NCBI GenBank assembly: GCA_020436865.1
Contig: JAGQXA010000590.1
Coordinates: 1 to 9,535, forward strand
Origin: Saprospiraceae bacterium
GTDB taxonomy: Bacteria > Bacteroidota > Bacteroidia > Chitinophagales > Saprospiraceae
Direction: 5' to 3'
Length of the DNA stretch: 9,535 nucleotides
This document shows positions 1 through 5,879 of the stretch, piece after piece (the first letter of the stretch is position 1; every line of letters begins with the position of its first letter). A program made the position numbers and the translations under genes. The notes under the pieces were generated by a model that worked only from the letters and a program-made list of their open reading frames with translations, ran no database searches and was not told where the DNA came from.

Positions 1-8
1 CCGAACGA

Positions 9-1223
9 TCATTTTTTTAGCGTCAGCGCGAAGCTGAGCAGGTTGGCTACCAGTCCGTCGGAGCGGCGGTAGTGGGCGTAGCGCAGGCTCAGGCTGTGCA
101 GGCGGACATCGGTATGCCCCAGCCGGACGAAGGGCGCATAGCGCAGCCCCAGGCCCGTTTTGAAGCTATGGAACGAAGACAGATCGTAGTCGGAGGTATA
201 GAATTCCTGGCTAGAGAGGTGTTCGCCTTTGGGGGCGAAATAGTCGGAGGCCGTTTGGGTGTAAAAACGAACGAAGGGCGACACCGACCAGAGCGGAACG
301 CCCTTGAACGGCGCTTCCAGGCTGATCGTGTGGGCCCGGATGCCGAAATCGTCCCAGTAAAAGCGATAATAGCTTCGCAGGATGAGGAAATCGGTAGCAA
401 AAACGTTGAGTTGTAGTCCGAGGGGTAGTTTCCAGCGGCTGCGGGGCAGGTTCTCGACCTTTGGCGGACCGAGATCGGAGAAGTATACCCGGTGGAAAGG
501 AGTTGACAGCAGCCCTTCCTGAAATACCACATCGGCCAACAGGGCGGCCTGCATCCGGCGATTGATCACCTGTTGGTAAGCCAGGGAAAGCGAATAGGAG
601 TAGCGGTTCACCTCGTCGAACCACTCGACCGATCGCAATTCCTGCGGATAGACCAATTCGTGACCGTGAAAATAATCGGGGTTGAGCCAGCCCCATTCCA
701 GGTTGTCGAAAAAGGCATGAAGGTCGACGCCCAGGCTGGCATTTTTCGGCCGCCAGTTCTTGAGCATGCTGAGGCCCAGTCCGCCGGATAGGTAATCCGA
801 TTCCACCGAAAAGCTTCCGCTCAGGCCCAGGTTAAGATCGCGTTTCGGCAGCAGCCTGTCATAACCGGCCTCCAGGTGGGTGCGCCCATCGTGCCGGGAG
901 GCCGACGATACGCGGAAATCGATCTTGTCCGTCGAAGCGGAGGTGATGATGTCGACCCCCGCGTTGACGGAGAAGCGATGCAAACTATCCCATCGGTACA
1001 CATACACGATAGCCGGCGCCTGCACCTGCAGGTCTTCGGTACCCTCCCCGCCCGTCACGGCCGAATGTTGGCCATCCTGATCGTAGTAGCTGTAGAGCAG
1101 GCTGATCTCGGTTTCGCGAAGGTCCTTCTTTTCGTAGGCGGGCGGCAGAGAATCGACCGGAGCCTGGGCCTGCATCCAGGCCGCAGCGAGCAAGAGAAGG
1201 CAGAACAGGCCGATTGGTTTCAT
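9..1223 (-). CDS. DUF3570 outer-membrane beta-barrel protein
   Basis: A 404-residue exported protein with a clear Sec signal peptide (residues 1-20, hydrophobic core FCLLLLAAAW, cleavage near AQA/PV). The rest alternates aromatic and polar residues in short beta-strands (for example SYSLSLAYQQ, LRSYYRFYWDD, VRLHSLSLRYAHY) and ends in a strand plus LTLKK, as expected for an outer-membrane barrel. The motif around residues 90-100 (ITSASTDKID) and the overall size fit the DUF3570 family, whose members sit beside DUF4266 lipoproteins, thioredoxins and ApbE. It is the last gene of the minus-strand cassette, 88 bases after the DUF4266 gene. By inference it is the outer-membrane partner of that lipoprotein; its biochemical role is unknown. 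The family assignment comes from recognition of the pattern and the neighbourhood, not from a search. Confidence 0.85.
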   Translation of the reverse strand: MKPIGLFCLLLLAAAWMQAQAPVDSLPPAYEKKDLRETEISLLYSYYDQDGQHSAVTGGEGTEDLQVQAPAIVYVYRWDSLHRFSVNAGVDIITSASTDKIDFRVSSASRHDGRTHLEAGYDRLLPKRDLNLGLSGSFSVESDYLSGGLGLSMLKNWRPKNASLGVDLHAFFDNLEWGWLNPDYFHGHELVYPQELRSVEWFDEVNRYSYSLSLAYQQVINRRMQAALLADVVFQEGLLSTPFHRVYFSDLGPPKVENLPRSRWKLPLGLQLNVFATDFLILRSYYRFYWDDFGIRAHTISLEAPFKGVPLWSVSPFVRFYTQTASDYFAPKGEHLSSQEFYTSDYDLSSFHSFKTGLGLRYAPFVRLGHTDVRLHSLSLRYAHYRRSDGLVANLLSFALTLKK

Positions 1224-1263
1224 GCTGAAAGAGTTTTTTCGATGGCAGCTTCGAATGCCGGAT

Positions 1264-1300
1264 CCTTGTGCTATGAATGGCTGGGCCTTGTGCTCCGAAT
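1264..1300. repeat. Short tandem direct repeat in the DUF4266-DUF3570 spacer
   Basis: CCTTGTGCTatGAAT at 1264-1278 recurs as CCTTGTGCTccGAAT at 1286-1300, with a period of 22 bases and 13 of 15 positions identical. It lies in the 88-base gap between the DUF4266 stop and the DUF3570 start. It could be a regulatory or RNA-structure element, or a chance duplication. Confidence 0.4.
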
Positions 1301-1311
1301 AGCATTCAGAG

Positions 1312-1533
1312 TTACGGTTCGTTACACCCGCAACCGCCTCCCGTCTTTCCGCCTTTCGCTCCGGCGGCCCCTTCGCGGTACACCTGCACGTTCAACCCGA
1401 ATCCTTCGACCAGCCCGGGAGAAAGCTGCATATCGACATCGTTGAGGTACATTTTCTCGTACTCCTTGACGGCAGTACAGGAGTTCAGCCACAACAGAGC
1501 CAACAATAGGAAACAGGCGCGGGATGAATTCAT
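1312..1533 (-). CDS. DUF4266 small lipoprotein with Gly-rich CGC tail
   Basis: A 73-residue lipoprotein. Residues 1-18 form a lipoprotein signal peptide and the lipobox is LNSC, with Cys19 as the lipidated residue. A short conserved-type segment follows (AVKEYEKMYLNDVDMQL), then VYREGAAGAKGG and a Gly-rich tail TGGGCGCN at 64-71. That tail is the hallmark I associate with DUF4266. The start codon overlaps the stop of the upstream thioredoxin-ApbE gene as ATGA, which indicates translational coupling. The DUF3570 barrel gene follows. Because Cys68 and Cys70 sit in a flexible tail and the neighbour encodes a periplasmic CGPC thioredoxin domain, the tail may be a redox or modification site; that is inference. 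The function of the family is not established to my knowledge. Confidence 0.85.
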   Translation of the reverse strand: MNSSRACFLLLALLWLNSCTAVKEYEKMYLNDVDMQLSPGLVEGFGLNVQVYREGAAGAKGGKTGGGCGCNEP

Positions 1534-2957
1534 TTTGCCGGTTTTAGCTCCAAACCACGGGAGGTAAACAATCGGTCGTCGCTATCGACGAGAATGCATT
1601 CGATGCCGGGCAACTGATCGACCAGATCGAGGCCGACTTCTTTCCCCAGCACGAAGATGCCAGTGGCCAGCGCATCGGCTAGTTCGGCCGATGCGGCGAT
1701 CACGGTCACGCTCTTCAGGCCGGCAGCCGGGTAGCCGGTGCGCGGATCGAGGATATGCGAGTACCGGCGGCCGTCGATCTCGACAAAACGCTCGTAATCG
1801 CCCGAAGTGACCACCGCCTGATCGCTGACCGGCAGCCAGGAGAAAATGCGCTCCGGCTCGACCGGATCGGCAATCCCTACCTGCCAGGGTTCGCCGTCGG
1901 GCTGCCGTCCCCAGGCCAGGAGGTCGCCGCCGGCGTTGACCACGCCGCTGCTCACGCCCCGCGAACGGAGGATCCGGGCCGCGCGGTCGGCAGCGTATCC
2001 CTTCCCGATCGCCCCGAAGCCCAGCCGCATACCGGCGCGAGGCAACCCGACCGTACCGCTTTGCTCGTCGAGAACGATCTGCCGAGATCCTACCAGTGTC
2101 AGGGCCGAGTCGATCTGGCATTGGGCAGGCAACTCGTGCAGGCTCCCGTCGAATCGCCAGAGTTGCAGCAAAGGGCCCACAGTGGGGTCGAAGGCGCCTT
2201 GGGTCAATTCGGAAATACGCAGGGCTCGTTGCAGCAAAGAGAATAACTCGTGGTCGACCGCCACGGCTTCCGCGCCGGCGGCCCGGTTGACAGCCGAGGT
2301 TTGCGAGTGAGGGTCCCAGGAGGAAAGAAGGCCTTCGATACGGCGGATCTCTTCGACCGCGGCGTCGAGATGGGCGGCGGCGGTAGCCGGGTCGGGGGCG
2401 ACGACGGTCAGCTCAAAACGGCTGCCCATCAGCGCGAGGGTCCGCTCGTAGCTCTGCGCAACCGCACGCTCCCTCAGCTCGCGGATGCGCCCAATGAGCT
2501 CGTCGGTCCGAACTACCTGATCGGCAACCTCTCCGAGGAGGCGCCCATCGGGCTGTAGCAGCAGCAATAGCGGAAAGCGACCCGAAGGGTTATAGCGATC
2601 GGCCAGCAGGCGGTTTTGCCCGGCCAGTTCAGGCGACAAGGCGTTCTTCTTCTTGCGGGGAAAATCGGCGGTGACGACCAGCAGCTCCTCCGCGGCGAAC
2701 TGCACAAAGGCCGGATCGGTCAACACCTCCCGTTGCAGGCGGATGCAGGGTCCGCACCAATCGGAACCCGAGAACACCAGCAATACCGGTCGGGCCATTG
2801 CCCGGGCTTCTTCCTGCAGGCTCTCCAGTTCTTCCGGCCAGCCTTGCATCGGTTGTGCGAGCGCTCCGCACAGGCACAGGCTGAAGGCCAGGGCGACGAG
2901 GCCCCGGTAGCGGGAAATAGGGTGGCGAAAACGGGAGAGCGAATTGGGCGGTTTCAC
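1530..2957 (-). CDS. apbE: Exported thioredoxin-ApbE fusion (FAD:protein FMN transferase)
   Basis: A two-domain protein of 475 residues from the chosen GTG start. After a basic n-region and hydrophobic core (GLVALAFSLCLCGALA, about 19-34) comes a thioredoxin-like domain, about 40-150, with active site WCGPC (Cys68, Cys71) and the FP of the cis-Pro loop near 128. From about 170 to the end lies a complete ApbE domain: MGSRFE (177-182), GAFDPTVGPL, GKGYAADRA (318-326), NAGGD (341-345), HILDPRTG (401-408) and the metal-site-type DALATG (428-433). ApbE transfers FMN from FAD onto Ser/Thr of exported proteins using Mg2+. The two activities are more usually separate neighbouring genes, so the fusion is notable. 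An in-frame ATG at 3026 would add 23 unlikely residues ahead of the signal peptide. I prefer GTG 2957 because a promoter match lies at 2995-3027. First gene of the cassette. Confidence 0.88.
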   Translation of the reverse strand: MKPPNSLSRFRHPISRYRGLVALAFSLCLCGALAQPMQGWPEELESLQEEARAMARPVLLVFSGSDWCGPCIRLQREVLTDPAFVQFAAEELLVVTADFPRKKKNALSPELAGQNRLLADRYNPSGRFPLLLLLQPDGRLLGEVADQVVRTDELIGRIRELRERAVAQSYERTLALMGSRFELTVVAPDPATAAAHLDAAVEEIRRIEGLLSSWDPHSQTSAVNRAAGAEAVAVDHELFSLLQRALRISELTQGAFDPTVGPLLQLWRFDGSLHELPAQCQIDSALTLVGSRQIVLDEQSGTVGLPRAGMRLGFGAIGKGYAADRAARILRSRGVSSGVVNAGGDLLAWGRQPDGEPWQVGIADPVEPERIFSWLPVSDQAVVTSGDYERFVEIDGRRYSHILDPRTGYPAAGLKSVTVIAASAELADALATGIFVLGKEVGLDLVDQLPGIECILVDSDDRLFTSRGLELKPAK

Positions 2958-2994
2958 GAGAGGTCGTTTGGGAGATGAACGGGTTTGTCGACTA

Positions 2995-3027
2995 CAAAGA
3001 AAACCCTTTCCCGGACTACTTGCCAAA
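2995..3027 (-). promoter_or_regulatory. Candidate Bacteroidota promoter for the thioredoxin-ApbE cassette
   Basis: On the minus strand TTTG (3027-3024) is followed after 21 bases by TTTCTTTG (3002-2995). This matches the Bacteroidota pattern TTTG-N19-23-TAnnTTTG with one change. Transcription would begin near 2988, leaving a leader of about 30 bases to the GTG at 2957 and placing the ATG at 3026 upstream of the transcript. Found by eye; no scoring was done. Confidence 0.4.
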
Positions 3028-3117
3028 AAGATGGCGGAATTTCTTGCGGCGACGGGCCCGGAGATCGGATCGGGCTAAGGTTTGCGGCAAAGACTTCCGT
3101 TTGACTACAAAAAAGCC

Positions 3118-3125
3118 TATTTTTC
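3118..3125 (+). promoter_or_regulatory. Weak -7-like element before the 3170 gene
   Basis: TATTTTTC matches TAnnTTTG except for the last base and lies 45 bases before the ATG at 3170. I see no TTTG at the proper upstream spacing, so this is a weak candidate. The rest of the divergent spacer (2958-3169) shows only the GACTACAAA repeat and the minus-strand promoter. Confidence 0.2.
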
Positions 3126-3169
3126 CCTGGTGGAACCATGGAAATCAGCGGCCACTCCAAAAAAACTCG

Positions 3170-3934
3170 ATGGAAAATCCCTTTTCCCAGCAAATGTCCC
3201 AACTGCCCGACCTGCGATTGGTGAAGATCGTCGAGTACGCTTCCCAATACGAAGCGGCTGCCGTGGAGGCAGCCCAGGCGGAGTTAGCGCGACGATGCCT
3301 GGAGCAGTGGCAGCTGGAAGAGCTGAAAGCTATCTTGCGGCAAGAAGCCGCCCGCAAGCAATCGAGTAAGGACCTGCAAGACCGGGTCGAACGGGAAATG
3401 CTCGTTCAGGCGCGTTCGGCGGGCAAGCTGCTCAACCCCTTTACCGAGAGCCGCTCCCTCACGATCACGCGCCTGTTGAGCCTCTACCTGCTGGCCTCCT
3501 GGAGTTATTTCCTGCTCAAGGAATGGAGTCTGATCACCTTCTTAGTCTCCGTACCGCCGGCAACCTGGGATTTTCTGGTGCTTTGGGTCATCATCACCCT
3601 GATCCTGCTGCCGGTCACGGCGGTTTTGCTGTGGCGCACTGCCATCCAGGGCTGGATCCTGGCCACCGCCTATTTCCTGCAGGCCTGTATCGGCGCCGGA
3701 TTAAGCGTGTACTGGAACTGGCACAGCATGGCCTTTACTTCCTTCCGCGAGTTCTTTCCCGAAACGCAGGTGTATTTCTCCGTCATCCAGTTCTTTCTGA
3801 ACCTGGCCGTCCTCCTATACCTCAACCGCCCCGGCGTTCGGGCCCTGTTCGCGATGGACCGGCACCGCTGGCTCCGCAGCCTGGCCATCGCTCTGGCGAT
3901 CTGCCTGCCGCTCGGCCTGATCCTGATCCAGTGA
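3170..3934 (+). CDS. Membrane protein with charged helical N-terminal head
   Basis: A 254-residue protein. Residues 13-80 are soluble, charged and helical. The stretch LRLVKIVEYASQYEAAAVEA followed by AQAELARRCL resembles a short motif seen at the N terminus of many Bacteroidota membrane proteins (an 'I...Y...AV.AA..EL..R' pattern). After that come about five hydrophobic segments, near 98-118, 133-156, 161-184, 200-218 and 236-253. No catalytic motif is visible. I chose ATG 3170 because it begins just before this motif. The reading frame stays open back to an ATG at 2975, but that extension overlaps the divergent gene's promoter and has no matching composition. It is probably a stand-alone inner-membrane protein; its function is unknown. 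Confidence 0.7.
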   Translation: MENPFSQQMSQLPDLRLVKIVEYASQYEAAAVEAAQAELARRCLEQWQLEELKAILRQEAARKQSSKDLQDRVEREMLVQARSAGKLLNPFTESRSLTITRLLSLYLLASWSYFLLKEWSLITFLVSVPPATWDFLVLWVIITLILLPVTAVLLWRTAIQGWILATAYFLQACIGAGLSVYWNWHSMAFTSFREFFPETQVYFSVIQFFLNLAVLLYLNRPGVRALFAMDRHRWLRSLAIALAICLPLGLILIQ

Positions 3935-3958
3935 GCGAAAAAATCTGCCAACATTCGC

Positions 3959-3966
3959 TATCTTTC
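3959..3966 (+). promoter_or_regulatory. Weak -7-like element before the 4002 gene
   Basis: TATCTTTC in the 67-base gap is one base from TAnnTTTG and would give a leader of about 30 bases to the ATG at 4002. A proper upstream TTTG is not apparent. It would serve the secreted protein gene and the overlapping P-loop gene. Confidence 0.25.
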
Positions 3967-4001
3967 TACTGGAAACCCTTTCGAACTGTAAAACCGACCC
4001 T

Positions 4002-4499
4002 ATGACGACCCTACGATCTCTGCTCTTCCCCCTGCTGCTCCTCGGCGGCGGTTGGATCTCCCTCTGCGCTCAACCGCTCGACAAACCGCTTGCCCGCCTG
4101 TCCGGCGAATGGAACGTATACGAGCAGGAAGGTTTGCGCAACCGCCTTTCTGAAAAAAGCCAGACCAAGATCGTTTTCTCGCCGATCGACAACGGCAACG
4201 GTCTGTTGGTGACCATTGTGCGGTATGATGAAGATCGCCTCGAGTCGCACCAGGGCTGCTGGTTCTTCCACCAGCCCAGCGGGCGGATCTACGGGCAGAA
4301 CGGCGCGCAGCAACTAAAGGGTTCGCTGGACGACGGGGGCAACCTCCACATGACGGTCTATGCCATCGGTCAGGAAGAACCCGAACAGGATTTTACTTTC
4401 CTCTGGATCTCCGACGACCTGATCCGCTGGGAGGGTAAGCGCCGGCTGCAAAGCGGCAAGGACGCGAGCTACACCCGCGTGCTGCGGCGCCACTTATGA
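4002..4499 (+). CDS. Secreted lipocalin-like hypothetical protein
   Basis: A 165-residue protein with a good signal peptide (SLLFPLLLLGGGWISLCA, cleavage near residue 23 before QPLDK). The mature part opens with LARLSGEWNVYEQEG, a 'GxW' start typical of lipocalin-like small barrels. It continues as alternating strands (KIVFSPI, GLLVTIVRYD, CWFFHQP, GRIYGQ, LHMTVYAIG, FTFLWISDDLIRWEGKRRL). It is therefore probably a small periplasmic or surface beta-barrel that binds a ligand or acts as a structural module; this is inference from fold-like pattern only. The stop codon overlaps the start of the next gene as ATGA, so the two are probably co-translated even though their products act in different compartments. 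No specific family recognised. Confidence 0.7.
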   Translation: MTTLRSLLFPLLLLGGGWISLCAQPLDKPLARLSGEWNVYEQEGLRNRLSEKSQTKIVFSPIDNGNGLLVTIVRYDEDRLESHQGCWFFHQPSGRIYGQNGAQQLKGSLDDGGNLHMTVYAIGQEEPEQDFTFLWISDDLIRWEGKRRLQSGKDASYTRVLRRHL

Positions 4500-5020
4500 T
4501 GCAACGCATCCTGATCATCGGCTGCTCCGGGGCCGGAAAAACAACGCTGGCCCGCAAGCTTTCCGACTTGCTCGGACTGGAACTGATCCACCTCGATCGC
4601 GAGTTCTGGCGGCCGGGCTGGACGGCGCCCGATCTCGACGACTGGTACGCTCACAACGAGGAATTGATCGCCGGAGAAAGCTGGATCATGGACGGCAATT
4701 ACGGCAGCACCCTCTCTCTTCGCCTGCGGCGCGCCGATACCGTGATCTGGCTGGACCTGTCGCGCCGGCTTTGCCTGTGGCGCGTTTTGTGGCGGTTGTT
4801 GTGGAACTATGGCCAGGTGCGACCGGAAATGACGGAGGGTTGTCCGGAACGCTACGATCGCGAATTTCTGCGCTACGTGTACGAGTTCCCGGAGAAGCAC
4901 CGCCCGCGCATCGTCGAAAAGCTGAAAGCGTTCCCGCCGGAAAAGTCCCTGCACATCCTGCGAACCAAGCGCGAAGTGGCACGTTTTCTTAGAGAGGTTC
5001 GCCGCTCACGGGCGGGCTAG
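4496..5020 (+). CDS. P-loop kinase-like protein, FlaR/topology-modulation type
   Basis: A 174-residue cytoplasmic nucleotide-binding protein. The Walker A motif is GCSGAGKTT (residues 9-17). It is followed by the adenylate-kinase-like IHLDREFWRPGW (31-42), WIMDGNYG (63-70), DTVIWLDLSRRLCLWRVLWR (81-100), and CPERYDREFLRYVYEFPEKH near 116-135. This order of motifs is that of the small adenylate-kinase-related family often annotated 'DNA topology modulation protein' or FlaR. The name is historical and says little about the substrate; phosphorylation of a nucleotide or small molecule is plausible. Two tandem ATG codons (4496, 4499) are both possible starts, and the first overlaps the upstream stop by four bases. 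Domain complete, no missing key residue seen. Confidence 0.8.
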   Translation: MMQRILIIGCSGAGKTTLARKLSDLLGLELIHLDREFWRPGWTAPDLDDWYAHNEELIAGESWIMDGNYGSTLSLRLRRADTVIWLDLSRRLCLWRVLWRLLWNYGQVRPEMTEGCPERYDREFLRYVYEFPEKHRPRIVEKLKAFPPEKSLHILRTKREVARFLREVRRSRAG

Positions 5021-5067
5021 CCGTCCGCGGCGGGGTATCCTTCAGTGCCAACGATCCTGTGCCTGCT

Positions 5068-5784
5068 ATGGAGAACCCACCGATCGATATTTTCGGCCTG
5101 ACCATCCTGGAACCCATCACTTCCCTGACCGCTGTGCTGGTGTCGATCGTTTGCCTGTACGCTTTCTTTCAACTGAGCAAACTACCCCGGCACGACCGCG
5201 TACACCACTTCTTTCGCTATTATTTCCTGTCGATGGCCGTGGCCACGGCGGTGGGCGGTATCATCGGCCACGCCTTTCTCTACGCCTTCACCTTTGCCTG
5301 GAAACTGCCCGGCTGGATCACCAGCATGTGCTCGATCGCCCTGATCGAACGGGCTTCGATCGAGCATGCGCGGCCCCTGATCCGACCGGCGGTCGGACGC
5401 TTCTTCGCCGTCATGAACATCTTGGAGTTGCTCACCTTCCTGACCGTGGTCTTCCTGACGCTCGACTTCTTTTTCGTCGAAGCACACTCCTTCTACGGGC
5501 TGATGATCGTGGTATTTTCCTTCCAGGGTTACGACTACTACCGGACCCACAACGAAGGCAGCCGCTACGTGCTGTACGCCGTGGGGGTCATGGCCGTTTC
5601 CGCCCTCATCTTTATGAACGAGCTGGCCATCAGCCGTTGGTTCAACCACTTCGACATCAGCCACGTGCTCATGGCCATCGCCGCCTGGCTGTTCTATCAG
5701 GGGGCCCGTCGCCTGCAACCCCTGCAGCGGCAAAGCGATGTCGTTTCGCGATCGCGCCGGGAAGCGGTGGCCGAGAAGAGCTGA
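5068..5784 (+). CDS. Seven-helix integral membrane protein, possibly CREST-like
   Basis: A 238-residue polytopic membrane protein with about seven hydrophobic segments, near 17-37, 51-75, 83-95, 113-135, 141-155, 167-186 and 198-212, and a polar, basic C-terminal tail. Histidines fall at helix ends: GGIIGH (His68), a cytoplasm-like IEHARP (His100), and FNHFDISH (His194, His199) just before the last helix. Seven helices with a late pair of histidines recall the CREST superfamily of membrane hydrolases (alkaline ceramidase/PAQR type), but the spacing is H-x4-H rather than H-x3-H, so the link is speculative. ATG 5068 is preferred over an in-frame GTG at 5059. The gene stands 47 bases after the P-loop gene and may share its transcript. 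Confidence 0.7.
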   Translation: MENPPIDIFGLTILEPITSLTAVLVSIVCLYAFFQLSKLPRHDRVHHFFRYYFLSMAVATAVGGIIGHAFLYAFTFAWKLPGWITSMCSIALIERASIEHARPLIRPAVGRFFAVMNILELLTFLTVVFLTLDFFFVEAHSFYGLMIVVFSFQGYDYYRTHNEGSRYVLYAVGVMAVSALIFMNELAISRWFNHFDISHVLMAIAAWLFYQGARRLQPLQRQSDVVSRSRREAVAEKS

Positions 5785-5794
5785 TCCAGAAAAT

Positions 5795-5802
5795 TTACTT
5801 TG
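5795..5802 (+). promoter_or_regulatory. Candidate -7 element before the large beta-protein gene
   Basis: TTACTTTG is one base from TAnnTTTG and lies in the 95-base gap before ATG 5880. It would produce a leader of about 70 bases. It is directly followed by GGAGGAGGT (5802-5810), a Shine-Dalgarno-like string with no start codon at a useful distance. No clear upstream TTTG is seen. Confidence 0.25.
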
Positions 5803-5879
5803 GAGGAGGTAACGTTTTTCGCTCATCCGGAATTACCGGTTGATACGTTCCCTGTATTCACTCCAAAAAACCAAACCAT

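Noticed and set aside
876..1445. Plus-strand frame across the DUF3570 start and the DUF4266 gene
   Set aside because: It crosses two convincing minus-strand genes and its translation is low-information Arg/Ala/Pro-rich sequence.
2975..3169. Upstream extension of the 3170 membrane protein to ATG 2975
   Set aside because: It overlaps the divergent gene's control region and start, and the extra 65 residues have no match to the head motif or a signal peptide.
5009..5027. Hairpin CGGGCGG-GCTAG-CCGTCCG at the end of the P-loop gene as a terminator
   Set aside because: The stem is only seven pairs with one G-T, half of it lies in the coding sequence, and no T-run follows.
5151..5843. Plus-strand frame over the seven-helix protein, and the minus-strand frame 5182-5826
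   Set aside because: Both give Arg/Pro- or His/Gly-rich sequence without hydrophobic segments, while the 5068-5784 frame gives regular membrane helices.
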